DNA of 60,865 nt from Pelomonas aquatica (GTDB taxonomy: Bacteria; Pseudomonadota; Gammaproteobacteria; Burkholderiales; Burkholderiaceae_C). The stretch is taken from the NCBI RefSeq assembly GCF_026712205.1, contig NZ_JAPPUW010000026.1:1-60865 (forward strand), in the 5' to 3' direction. The position numbers and the translations under genes are program-made. The notes beneath the pieces were generated by a model. That model had not been told where the DNA came from. It did not search any database and was given only the letters and a program-made list of their open reading frames with translations. Each line of letters begins with the position of its first letter. The first letter of the stretch is position 1. This document shows positions 8,004 through 16,053 of the stretch, piece after piece.

Positions 8004-8606
8004 GTGCAGCCGAGTCCGCGCGTGACAGCCACCGAGTGGCCCATCAGGATCTTCGCCCTAGCGGTCGCGTTTGCGTTGTGCCTGGGGTTTGTCAGCGCGT
8101 TTGATGCAAGCCGCTCGCCGGTTGCGGCAGCCCCGGCAGCGAAGCCCAGGATCCAGGTGGTTGCCACGGCGTCCCTGCGCCCGAGACCTGAGCGTCGGAT
8201 CCCTCATGCCTTAGCACCGCCCATGCGCGCTGCTGAGCGCATCCTGGGGGGGCGTGCATCCGCCCCCCAACGGGTCGAGCGTCTGAATGAGGCCGCGCAC
8301 GAGCCAGTTTCCGGGACGGTGGATGCGGGCGTCGTCGACGCCACAGCACCGCAGTCCCTGCAGCCGCTCAGCATTGACATCCAACGGGCCATGAGCGACA
8401 GCCAGAGCCACGTCCTGTCGATGAGTGTGACCGCCGGCGCGCCGACCAGCATTGGCAGGCGCACCGCGGCGGAGCGCTTCGCCGATGACGTATCCAGTAC
8501 TGAACGGCGGGATTGCCTCGGCCCGCAGCCGAACATGAAAGCCGATCTCATTCAGTTGGCGATCTATCTCCAGACGGCGGTCGCCGGCAAGTGCAAGGGG
8601 CAATAG
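8004..8606 (+). CDS. Membrane-anchored hypothetical protein at the end of the RiPP cluster, 200 aa
   Basis: A GTG start at 8004 lies 23 bases after the exporter stop. Residues ~13-34 (PIRIFALAVAFALCLGFVSAF) form a membrane anchor or uncleaved signal. The remainder is an Ala/Pro/Arg-rich linker (35-110) and a helical C-terminal part with two Cys (RRDCLGPQ ... AVAGKCKGQ) that would be periplasmic. No family is recognised. Distance and orientation suggest membership of the operon; immunity, secretion accessory or peptide maturation are possible roles, none shown by sequence. Confidence 0.6.
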   Translation: MQPSPRVTATEWPIRIFALAVAFALCLGFVSAFDASRSPVAAAPAAKPRIQVVATASLRPRPERRIPHALAPPMRAAERILGGRASAPQRVERLNEAAHEPVSGTVDAGVVDATAPQSLQPLSIDIQRAMSDSQSHVLSMSVTAGAPTSIGRRTAAERFADDVSSTERRDCLGPQPNMKADLIQLAIYLQTAVAGKCKGQ

Positions 8607-9142
8607 CCGCCACATGCCGGCTGATCGCCCCGCCGCGCGACCACGCGCAGGGCGGGGGCCGGCCCATCATCTGCGGCCCAACTGCACACCGAGTCATCCA
8701 TGACCCGTGCCACCAAGCCCCGCGCGCGTCAGAATAGTTGTCGCCTCCATAGAGCGACTCTGGGGGCGGCGATGAAGGACGGAGTGGGCTCGATACGGAC
8801 AAGCATTCATGGACAAGGCGGTGCCGAGGTCGGCCGGCCTGCGAGACCACCGGCATCGATGTAGGCCCTTGCTCGCCGTCGAAGACCCCGCCAAGTCGGT
8901 TCTGATCAACCTCAACTGGGACGACGTTCGCCTTGGCCTCGTCCGCAAGAACAGCGGGCAAGCGCGCTTGTGGCCCCGGCTGGAGGCAGGCCAGCCGAAG
9001 CCTGCGGAGATCGCCAAACTACGAGCCGAAGCCACGCACACGGTGTGGGCTGCGGCGCGCGCTGTGTGCGTGTCTGAACAGCAATGGATGGGCTGGGAGG
9101 GGGGGGCGCTGCTGTGCGCCTTCGACGTCCGGGGACCCTAGG
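8607..9142. other. 536-base stretch with no convincing gene
   Basis: This is the region between the RiPP cluster and the next small gene. A frame at 8809-9141 (+) encodes 110 residues. Its central part (SVLINLNWDDVRLGLVRKNSG) looks protein-like, but the start and end do not, and I recognise no family. It could be a decayed gene. No inverted repeats typical of an insertion sequence were noticed. Confidence 0.4.
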
Positions 9143-9424
9143 GTGAGCACTTCGCAAAGGAAGCCGTGGCTGGCCCACGAGTTCGAGGCCAGCGATGCAG
9201 CGGTGGTGCTCGCAACTTTTCCTGGCACGCCGTACGTCGTTGTGACTGACGGTGGCAAGGCGGCCAACGCTCCCACTCGGTGGCCAAAGGTCGTTGCAGC
9301 CGGCCGTCCCGTCGTCGTGGAGCGATTCCGGGCCGACGCGGATCAAGCGCCGGCGCCCGAGAGTTCGGGCGCAGGCCCCCCACTGATTTTTCCCATGGGG
9401 CTCGTTTTGGGCCAACCAGGCTGA
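9143..9424 (+). CDS. Hypothetical protein, 93 aa
   Basis: The frame from GTG 9143 gives MSTSQRKPWLAHEFEASDAA, then a hydrophobic strand-like VVLATFPGTPYVVVTDGG and a Pro/Ala-rich end. Codon use looks coding and there is no competing frame. No domain is recognised, and no SD motif is strong. It lies upstream of the kfrA-like gene in the accessory segment. Confidence 0.4.
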   Translation: MSTSQRKPWLAHEFEASDAAVVLATFPGTPYVVVTDGGKAANAPTRWPKVVAAGRPVVVERFRADADQAPAPESSGAGPPLIFPMGLVLGQPG

Positions 9425-9530
9425 TTTCTGGGGTTTCGTGCACCGCCAGACGGCTCCGAGGCGCTGGCGCCAGCCTCAGAAGGAGTAATTCGATATTAAG
9501 ACTTCTCAGCAGTTCACAGATTTCTGAATC

Positions 9531-9571
9531 TTTACATCTATATCGTGGTACGTAATACTGGCATTACGTAC
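9531..9571 (+). promoter_or_regulatory. Promoter with overlapping palindromic operator upstream of the kfrA-like gene
   Basis: A -35-like TTTACA (9531-9536) and a -10-like TAATAC (9553-9558) are separated by 16 bases. An inverted repeat with 9-base arms, GTACGTAAT (9548-9556) and ATTACGTAC (9563-9571), spaced by 6 bases, covers the -10. Plasmid KfrA proteins bind their own promoter, so autorepression is the natural reading. Confidence 0.65.
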
Positions 9572-9594
9572 TACATACGAAATTGGTGGCAGAC

Positions 9595-10647
9595 ATGGCA
9601 CGAGCAGGCGTGACGAAGGGCGAGGTCCAACGGGCCAGGCTGGCGCTGATCAAGGCGGGCAGGCATCCGTCGATCGACGCCATCCGCATCGAGCTCGGCA
9701 ACACCGGGTCCAAGGCGACGATCTTTCGTCACTTGAAGGACATCGAGGCCGACGAGGGCGGTGCCGGCGTGCCGCAAGGATCGGTCAGCGAGGAACTACT
9801 GGCCTTCGTCACCAACCTCGCCGGGCGCCTCGAATTCGAGGCGCAGGAGCGTTTCGACACGCTCAAGGCCAGCCATGTCGAGGAGGTGCGCGGCCTCAAG
9901 GAACAGCTGGAAAAAGCCCGTGGCGAGGCGCGATCCGGCCGGTCTGAGGCTGAGCGCAGCCAGGTCGACTTGTCGGCGGAACGCGCCGCCCGACAGCGCG
10001 TCGAGGCGGACCTGACCACGCTACGCCTGGAGCACGGTCAGACGGCCACGCAGCTCGCTACCCAGCTGGAAGGCGTCCAGGCGCAGCTCAAAGCCTCCCA
10101 GGCTCAGGTGGCCTCGCTGGAGGAAAAGCACGCCCACGCGCGTGACGCTCTGGAGCACTTCCGAAACGCGTCCCGGGAGCAGCGCGACCGAGAAGCGCGC
10201 CTGCACGAGCAGCAGCTCCAGTACCTGCAGCGGGAGGTCGCCGGTGGCGCGGAGGCCCTGACCGCCAAGCAGACCGAGCTGCGCGCGGCGCTGCAGGAGA
10301 AGGCGGACGCCTTGGCGTTGCTCACCGTCGCCCGGGCTGAGCGGCGTCAGGTGGATGAGCAACTGCGCGAACTCAAGCCCGCGGCCGAGCGACTGGCGGT
10401 ACAGAATCAACTGGTGGAAGATTTGCGTGAGCAGGCGAAACTGGCTGCTCAGCAGTACGAAACGCTTCGGGCACGCACAGGAGAGCTTGAACTGCGCAAC
10501 GGGGAACTGGTGCGCCAGCTGGCGGCCGCCCACGCCTGTGCACAATCGCAGGAACAGTTGGTCCGGGAAGTCCTCGACCGCATCAGCCAGGCTGGCAACA
10601 GCACGGAGTCGGGCAAGAAGCGCACGAAAGCCGCCGCGCCGGGCTAG
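9595..10647 (+). CDS. kfrA: KfrA-like DNA-binding coiled-coil protein, 350 aa
   Basis: KfrA proteins of plasmids are autoregulatory DNA-binding proteins with a very long alpha-helical tail, linked to plasmid maintenance. Residues 1-60 form the helix-turn-helix region (VTKGEVQRARLALIKAGRHP, then NTGSKATIFRHLKDIE), matching the KfrA N-terminal domain. From ~90 to ~340 the sequence is almost pure heptad coiled coil rich in Glu, Arg, Gln and Ala. ATG 9595 is chosen because GGTGG lies 5 bases upstream; TTG 9583 and GTG 9586 are alternatives. Its presence suggests a plasmid- or ICE-derived origin of the segment. The 5' palindrome is its likely operator. Confidence 0.8.
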   Translation: MARAGVTKGEVQRARLALIKAGRHPSIDAIRIELGNTGSKATIFRHLKDIEADEGGAGVPQGSVSEELLAFVTNLAGRLEFEAQERFDTLKASHVEEVRGLKEQLEKARGEARSGRSEAERSQVDLSAERAARQRVEADLTTLRLEHGQTATQLATQLEGVQAQLKASQAQVASLEEKHAHARDALEHFRNASREQRDREARLHEQQLQYLQREVAGGAEALTAKQTELRAALQEKADALALLTVARAERRQVDEQLRELKPAAERLAVQNQLVEDLREQAKLAAQQYETLRARTGELELRNGELVRQLAAAHACAQSQEQLVREVLDRISQAGNSTESGKKRTKAAAPG

Positions 10648-10651
10648 ACCC

Positions 10652-11050
10652 ATGGAATCAGAACCGGACGACATCGCGGCGACGCCTGCCACCGATCAAG
10701 AGACTCCACCCGCACTGGTTGCCGTCGCCAGGGCGATGGGTGACCTTGACGACTTGGTGCGCCTGCTGGCGAAGGGGCTTTCGCGAGCAAAGCCTTGGCA
10801 GTTGCACCTTGCAGCACACCTGGCCGAAGCCGACCGGCTGATGCAGGTCTTGCGGCTCACGGTCGCCTTGGATCGGCCGAATGCCGAGATCGTCGAGGCT
10901 GCCGTGGATCTGCAACTGGCTTGCCGGCGAGCGAGACACTCTCTTGCTGGCACGCGCGCGGACCGAACCACCGTGGCTGCCATGCAGCTGAGCACAGATC
11001 TGGTGGCGTCTATCGTCCACGCCTTGCAGCGATTCATGACAACGCGTTGA
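10652..11050 (+). CDS. Hypothetical protein downstream of kfrA, 132 aa
   Basis: ATG 10652 lies 4 bases after the kfrA stop, so the two are probably co-transcribed. The protein is mostly helical: ALVAVARAMGDLDDLVRLLA, then HLAAHLAEADRLMQVLRLTV, and a final helix TDLVASIVHALQRFM. It has no membrane segment and no recognised domain. It may act with the KfrA-like protein, but nothing in the sequence fixes a function. Confidence 0.6.
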   Translation: MESEPDDIAATPATDQETPPALVAVARAMGDLDDLVRLLAKGLSRAKPWQLHLAAHLAEADRLMQVLRLTVALDRPNAEIVEAAVDLQLACRRARHSLAGTRADRTTVAAMQLSTDLVASIVHALQRFMTTR

Positions 11051-11189
11051 CGTGGTCGCCATGGCGGTGGTCAGAGTCGTCATCGGGCGTGCGGATAGGC
11101 GAAATTTCCGGGGCATCCGATGTACATCAAAACGACCCAAACCCCAAAAATACAGGCTGAATTTCTTATGCGCAGCAATCACTTGCGAT

Positions 11190-11221
11190 AATTTTTGCGT
11201 TTATGGGGGATTCGCAAAATT
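11190..11221. repeat. Imperfect inverted repeat at the accessory/core junction
   Basis: AATTTTTGCG (11190-11199) and CGCAAAATT (11213-11221) are inverted copies, differing by one extra T, around a 13-base spacer. The repeat sits exactly where similarity to the response regulator stops. It may be an element end or a recombination site; no family was recognised. Confidence 0.4.
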
Positions 11222-11518
11222 AGCCAAATAGTCGACGGCGCGGGCCTCGAAGGCCTCGACGGCGTACTGGTCGTAGGCTGTCACGAAGACGACGCGGGTC
11301 GCACCCTCGATGCCCTGGGCCACTTCCAGGCCGGTCAGGCCCGGCATCTGGATGTCGAGGAAGGCCAGGTCGGGTTCGAGTTCGGCGATGGCCTCGGCGG
11401 CCTCGACGCCGTTGGCGACGGTCCTGACGATCTGCAGCCCGGGCCAGGCCTGGGCAAGCTGGGCCTTGAGGTACTGGACCAGATGGGGTTCGTCGTCGGC
11501 GATCAGGGCGGTGGTCAT
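11201..11518 (-). pseudogene. Truncated LytTR-type response regulator (receiver domain only), 105 aa
   Basis: The receiver domain is well preserved: ADDEP (acidic pocket near the N-terminus), FLDIQMPG with the phospho-acceptor Asp, VVFVTAYDQYAVEAFEARAVDYL. In complete LytR/AlgR regulators the next residues are a Lys-Pro and then a linker and LytTR DNA-binding domain (total ~240-270 residues). Here DYL is followed by ANFANPP and a stop, in sequence of different origin. The start ATG (11518) overlaps the sensor kinase stop. The remnant could still accept phosphate but cannot bind DNA. The missing half is not in this window. Confidence 0.88.
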
Positions 11519-12657
11519 GGGCTCAGGGCAGTGGCGGGAATCTGGATGCGGGCGAGCGTGCCGCCGCCGTCGCGAGGCAGCAGGTCGAGGCTGGCGCCGG
11601 GGCCGAAGCGGGCCGCCAGCCGGGCGCGGATGTTGTCGAGGGCGACGCCGTTGCCGCTGCGGCGCTGACCGCCCGGTCTCTGGCCGTCGAGGCCCTGGCC
11701 GTCGTCGGCGACCTCGATCCACAGCCGGCCGTCGACGCGCCGCGCGCTGACGGCCACGGTGCCGCCGGCGATCTTGGGTTCCAGGCCGTGGTGGATGGCG
11801 TTCTCGACCAGGGGCTGGGCCAGCAGCGGCGGCAACGCGATGGCGCCCAGCTCGGCCGGCAGCGACAGCTCCACCTTCAGCCGCTCGCCCATGCGCAATT
11901 GCATCAGCGCGAGATAGGCGCCCAGCATGCCGAACTCCTGGGCCAGCGTCGTCGAATCGCCGCGCAGCTGGCCGAGGCTGGCGCGCAGATAGTCGGTGAA
12001 GCGCTCCAGCATCTGCTTGGCCCGCTCGGGGTCGAAGTCGATCAGGCTCTGCACATTGGCCAGCGTGTTGAACAGGAAGTGCGGCTCGATCTGTCCCTGC
12101 AGCAGCTTGAGCTGGGCCTCGGTGACGCGGGCCTGCAGGGCCTCCTGCTTCCAGCGGGCGCGGTAGCGCAGGCCCATGATGAAGGTGACCAGCATCGACA
12201 CCGACAGGAACTCGCCCCAGAAGCCGGGCTGGGCCAGCAGCTTGTCCAGCCCCTGGCTCAGCCAGATGCGGTCGACGACGCCCAGGCCGATGACGACGCC
12301 GAGCAGCGAGCAGGCGATGGAGAACACCGAGAAGAACACGCCCGAGCGCCAGTCGCGCCAGCCCATGATGGTGTCCAGCCAGCGCTGCGGCGCGAGCCGC
12401 TCGAAGCCGCGGAAACCGATGACGAAGCAGGCCGTCACGCAGGCGCTGACGAGCATATGGCCCGGCACGTCGTTGAGCCACCAGCCGGCCGATCCCAGGC
12501 GGCCGCTCTGCAGGCCGTTGATCGTCGCGAAGAACAGGCCGAAGCCCGCCAGCCAGAGCAGATAGACCAGCACGCGCATGCGCAGCCGGTCGGGTCGGTG
12601 TTTCATCAGCATGCGCTGGTGGCGCAGGGCCTGGCTGAATTCCTCGGTGAATGTCAT
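11515..12657 (-). CDS. LytS/YpdA-type membrane sensor histidine kinase, 380 aa
   Basis: About four N-terminal membrane segments (LVYLLWLAGFGLFFATI, MLVSACVTACFVIG, VFFSVFSIACSLLGVVIGLG, FLSVSMLVTFIMGL) precede the His_kinase domain QGQIEPHFLFNTLANVQSLI, whose His is the phosphorylation site, and the ATPase region with PPLLAQPLVENAIHHGLEPK (N box) and ADDGQGLDG (G box). It belongs to the group that pairs with LytTR response regulators; the partner is the truncated gene at 11201, overlapping by 4 bases. With the output domain gone the pathway looks broken. An upstream N-terminal tail (RHQRMLMKHRPDRLRMR) is cytoplasmic. Confidence 0.88.
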   Translation of the reverse strand: MTFTEEFSQALRHQRMLMKHRPDRLRMRVLVYLLWLAGFGLFFATINGLQSGRLGSAGWWLNDVPGHMLVSACVTACFVIGFRGFERLAPQRWLDTIMGWRDWRSGVFFSVFSIACSLLGVVIGLGVVDRIWLSQGLDKLLAQPGFWGEFLSVSMLVTFIMGLRYRARWKQEALQARVTEAQLKLLQGQIEPHFLFNTLANVQSLIDFDPERAKQMLERFTDYLRASLGQLRGDSTTLAQEFGMLGAYLALMQLRMGERLKVELSLPAELGAIALPPLLAQPLVENAIHHGLEPKIAGGTVAVSARRVDGRLWIEVADDGQGLDGQRPGGQRRSGNGVALDNIRARLAARFGPGASLDLLPRDGGGTLARIQIPATALSP

Positions 12658-12792
12658 GGGCCGCAGTGTAGGAAGGCGCCTGCCCTGTCCCGCGGTTACA
12701 GCGATGAATCGACAGCGGCGCCGACAAATGGAAAGCCACGCCGCCTGCCTACAATCCGGCGCGCTTTTCAAACCCAGTTTCCCGAGGCATCC

Positions 12793-14190
12793 ATGCAGGT
12801 TCACGCATCCATCTTCAAGGCCTACGACATCCGCGGCGTCGTCGGCCAGACCTTGAACGAGGAACTCGCCGAGCACCTGGGCCGGGCCTTCGGCACCGAG
12901 GCCAAGGCCGCCGGCGAGAAGGCCGTGGCCGTCGGCCGCGACGGCCGCCTGTCCGGCCCCGGCCTCGTCACCGCGCTGATCCGCGGCATCGCGTCCACCG
13001 GCCTCGACGTCGTCGACATCGGCGCCGTGACGACGCCCATGCTCTATTACGTCGCCGCCACGCGCGCCAGGCACGGCTGCAACTCCGGCATCCAGGTCAC
13101 CGGCAGCCACAACCCCAAGGACTACAACGGCTTCAAGATGGTCCTCAAGGGCGCCGCCGTCTACGGCGAGCAGATCCAGGGCCTGCGCCGCCGCATCGAG
13201 GCCGAGGACTACGCGAGGGGCCTGGGCCGCGTCGGCGCGATGGACATCACGGCCGAGTACACCCACCGCATCGTCAAGGACTGCAAGCTGGCCCGGCCGA
13301 TGAAGATCGTCGTCGACAGCGGCAACGGCATCCCCGGCGCGACGGCGCCCGCCATCCTGCGCGCGCTGGGCTGCGAGGTCGTCGACATCTACTCCAAGGT
13401 GGACGGCGACTTCCCCAACCACCACCCGGACCCGAGCCGCCCCGAGAACCTCGAGGATCTCAAGCGCATCGTGCACGCCTGCGACGCCGAGCTGGGCCTG
13501 GCCTTCGACGGCGACGGCGACCGCCTCGGCATCGTCACGAAGGACGGCGAGATGATCATGCCGGACCGCCAGATCATGCTGATCGCGGCCGACATCCTGA
13601 AGCGTCAGCCCGGCGCCGAGATCATTTTCGACGTCAAATGCACGCAGCGCCTGGCGCCGTGGATCCGCGAGCATGGCGGCAAGCCGCTGATGTGGATGAC
13701 CGGCCATTCGCTGGCCAAGGCCAAGCTGAAGGAGACCGGCGCGCCGCTGGCCGGCGAGCTGTCGGGCCACATCTTCTTCGCCGAGCGCTGGTATGGCTTC
13801 GACGACGCGATGTACACGGCCGGCCGCATGCTCGAGATCCTGTCGCGCAGCGCCGACCCGAGCGCCACGCTGAAGGCCCTGCCCAACAGCTTCAACACGC
13901 CCGAGATCAACGTGCCCTGCGCCGAAGGCGAGCACCACGAGGTCGTCAAGACGCTGAAGGCCCGGACCACGCTGGCCGACTTCCCCGGCGCGTCCGAGCT
14001 CATCACCATCGACGGCCTGCGCATCGAGTACGCCGACGGCTTCGGCCTGATCCGCCCGTCCAACACGACGCCCGTGCTGGTGCTGCGCTTCGAGGGCCAC
14101 ACGCCCGAGGCGCTGGAGCGCATCCAGCACGACGTGCTGGCCCAGCTCAAGCGGGTGAAGCCGGACGCCACGTTTGCCGCCGGCCATTGA
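12793..14190 (+). CDS. Phosphomannomutase/phosphoglucomutase (AlgC-type), 465 aa
   Basis: Interconverts hexose 6- and 1-phosphates, supplying Man-1-P/Glc-1-P for surface polysaccharides and LPS. Motifs: KAYDIRGVVG at the N-terminus; active-site phosphoserine loop QVTGSHNPKDYNGFK; metal loop AFDGDGDRLG; sugar loop GELSGHIFF; phosphate loop RPSNTTPVLVLRFEG near the C-terminus. Length is normal for this family (~460). It starts 135 bases from the divergent kinase gene and overlaps the Kdo transferase gene downstream, consistent with a lipopolysaccharide role. Confidence 0.93.
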   Translation: MQVHASIFKAYDIRGVVGQTLNEELAEHLGRAFGTEAKAAGEKAVAVGRDGRLSGPGLVTALIRGIASTGLDVVDIGAVTTPMLYYVAATRARHGCNSGIQVTGSHNPKDYNGFKMVLKGAAVYGEQIQGLRRRIEAEDYARGLGRVGAMDITAEYTHRIVKDCKLARPMKIVVDSGNGIPGATAPAILRALGCEVVDIYSKVDGDFPNHHPDPSRPENLEDLKRIVHACDAELGLAFDGDGDRLGIVTKDGEMIMPDRQIMLIAADILKRQPGAEIIFDVKCTQRLAPWIREHGGKPLMWMTGHSLAKAKLKETGAPLAGELSGHIFFAERWYGFDDAMYTAGRMLEILSRSADPSATLKALPNSFNTPEINVPCAEGEHHEVVKTLKARTTLADFPGASELITIDGLRIEYADGFGLIRPSNTTPVLVLRFEGHTPEALERIQHDVLAQLKRVKPDATFAAGH

Positions 14191-15448
14191 ACCCGCCCGG
14201 TGGCTTTATGCCACCGCACTGCGGCTGCTGACGCCGCTCTACCTGCTGCGCCTGTGGCGCCGCGGCGCCCGGGAGCCGCTGTACCGGCAGGCGCTGGGCG
14301 AACGTCTTGGCGTCTACCGTGGCCGCAGCGAACCCGGCCGGCTGTGGATCCACGCCGTGTCGCTGGGCGAGACGCGCGCGGCCGGCGCGCTCATCCACGC
14401 GCTGCGCGAGCGCGAGCCTGGCCTGCGCCTGCTGCTCACGCATGCCACCGCCACCGGCCGCGAGGCCGCCCTGCCCCTGCTGTGCGACGGCGACGCGCTG
14501 ACCTGGCTGCCCTACGACACGCCGGGCGCCGTGCGCCGCTTCCTGCGCCACTGGCAGCCGTGCCTGGGCGTGCTGATGGAGACCGAGGTCTGGCCGACGC
14601 TGCTGCGCGAGGCCGAGCGCACCGGCCTGCCCATGGTGCTGGCCAACGCGCGCCTGTCCGGGAAGAGCCTGCGCCGCGGCCTGCGGCTGGCGGCGCTGAT
14701 GCGGCCGGCCGCGCAGCGGCTGACACTGGCGCTGGCCCAGACCGAGGCCGACGCGGCACGGCTGCGCACGATGGGCGCACCGCGCGTCGAAGTGGCCGGC
14801 AACCTGAAGTACGACATCGCCATCGACCCGGCCCTGATCGCCCGCGGCCAGGCCTGGGCGCAGCGGCTCGGCCGGCCCGTGCTGATGCTGGCCGTCAGCC
14901 GCGAGGGCGAGGAGACCGCGCTGCTGGCCGAATGGCTGAAGCAGCCCGCCCCGCGCCCGCTGCTGGCCATCGTGCCGCGCCATCCGCAGCGCTTCGACGA
15001 CGTGGCCGCACTGGTCGAGGCCGCCGGCCTGACGCTCGCACGCCGCAGCGGCTGGGACGATGAACCCACGCCAGCGGCCCTGGCAGCGGACGTCTGGCTC
15101 GGCGACTCGATGCGCGAGATGCCGCTCTACTACGGCCTCGCCAGCGTCGCGCTGCTGGGCGGCAGCTTCGAGCCACTGGGCGGCCAGAACCTCATCGAGG
15201 CCGCCGCCTGCGGCTGCCCGGTTCTGGCCGGGCCGCACACCTTCAACTTCGCGGAGGCCACCGAGCTGGCGCTGGCGGCGGGCGCGGCCGAGCGCTGCGC
15301 GACGCTGGCCGAGGCCATGGCCCGCGGCCTCGGCCTGTGCGCCGATGCGCCGGCCCGCGCGGCCATGGGCCGCATGGCCCTGGCCTTTTCGAGCGCCCAT
15401 CGCGGGGCGGCCGCGCGCATGGCGCAGGCCTTGCTGGCGCTGCCCTGA
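14174..15448 (+). CDS. waaA: 3-deoxy-D-manno-octulosonic acid transferase (Kdo transferase)
   Basis: Adds Kdo from CMP-Kdo to lipid IVA in the inner leaflet. Motifs: IHAVSLGETRAAGALIHALR near residue 60, THATATGREA, YDTPGAVRRFLRHWQPCLGVLMETEVWP (acceptor-binding Glu region), NARLSGKS, AGNLKYDI, and the C-terminal GT-B donor region LLGGSFEPLGGQNLIEAAACGCPVLAGPHTFNF. Length about 424 is standard. A TTG start at 14174 overlaps the phosphomutase end by 17 bases; a second TTG occurs at 14186. Coupled expression with the mutase is likely. Confidence 0.93.
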   Translation: MPPAIEPARWLYATALRLLTPLYLLRLWRRGAREPLYRQALGERLGVYRGRSEPGRLWIHAVSLGETRAAGALIHALREREPGLRLLLTHATATGREAALPLLCDGDALTWLPYDTPGAVRRFLRHWQPCLGVLMETEVWPTLLREAERTGLPMVLANARLSGKSLRRGLRLAALMRPAAQRLTLALAQTEADAARLRTMGAPRVEVAGNLKYDIAIDPALIARGQAWAQRLGRPVLMLAVSREGEETALLAEWLKQPAPRPLLAIVPRHPQRFDDVAALVEAAGLTLARRSGWDDEPTPAALAADVWLGDSMREMPLYYGLASVALLGGSFEPLGGQNLIEAAACGCPVLAGPHTFNFAEATELALAAGAAERCATLAEAMARGLGLCADAPARAAMGRMALAFSSAHRGAAARMAQALLALP

Positions 15449-15449
15449 G

Positions 15450-15905
15450 TCAGCGCTCTTCGCCGCTCGCCCGCCAGACGAGGACCGGCACCTCGGCATG
15501 GGCCAGCACGCGTTGGGTTTCGCTGCCCAGCAGCAGGCCCGCCAGCCCGCGCCGGCCGTGCGAGGCCATCACGATCAGGTCGCACTGCAGGCGCGTCGCC
15601 GCCTGGCAGATCGCGTCGTGCGGATGGTCGCTGCTCTCCATCAGGGTCTCGCAGCGGACCCGGGCCTCGGCGGCGGTGGCGCGGACAAAGTCCAGGTAGC
15701 GCTGCGCGTGCGCCAGCACGTCGGCGGCGAACTGCTCGCGGGACTCGGAGAGCTCGGCCACCCGGTAGCTGAGCACATGGAATTCGGGCGCCGCGTGGAT
15801 GCCCGTCACCTTCGCGCCGAACTGGCGGGCCATTTCGATGCCACAGAAGACGGCGCGCTCGGAAAAACGCGATCCGTCGGTGGGAAGCAGGATGTGCTTG
15901 AACAT
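15450..15905 (-). CDS. Universal stress protein UspA family, 151 aa
   Basis: A single Usp domain: MFKHILLPTDGSRFSERAV at the N-terminus, a middle region with HAAPEFH, and an ATP-binding loop GRRGLAGLLLGSETQRVLAHAEVPVLVWR near the C-terminus (G-2X-G-9X-G(S/T) pattern present). The start is ATG 15905, preceded on the minus strand by GGAGGTG about 7 bases upstream, which decides it over longer in-frame starts. It converges on waaA with one base between. Role: stress-related nucleotide-binding protein, substrate unknown. Confidence 0.9.
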   Translation of the reverse strand: MFKHILLPTDGSRFSERAVFCGIEMARQFGAKVTGIHAAPEFHVLSYRVAELSESREQFAADVLAHAQRYLDFVRATAAEARVRCETLMESSDHPHDAICQAATRLQCDLIVMASHGRRGLAGLLLGSETQRVLAHAEVPVLVWRASGEER

Positions 15906-16053
15906 GATGCACCTCCATGGAGGCCGGGTGCGCGGGCGGCAAGGCTCAATCGGGCCCTCCCGGCGGCCCGACCGGACCCGGCTCACAGGCGGGTCGCTTC
16001 GATGGAAATGCTACGCCGGCCCGGGCGCCGGCGAAAGCGGGCATGCCGCGAAA

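Noticed and set aside
8809-9141. Possible 110-aa gene
   Set aside because: The middle looks protein-like but the ends are not; no start signal or family. Kept only as a remark for the gap.
11788-12780. Plus-strand frame running into the phosphomannomutase gene (800 codons in all)
   Set aside because: The part before 12793 is antisense to the sensor kinase, rich in His/Gln/Ala without motifs. The true start is ATG 12793, where family similarity begins.
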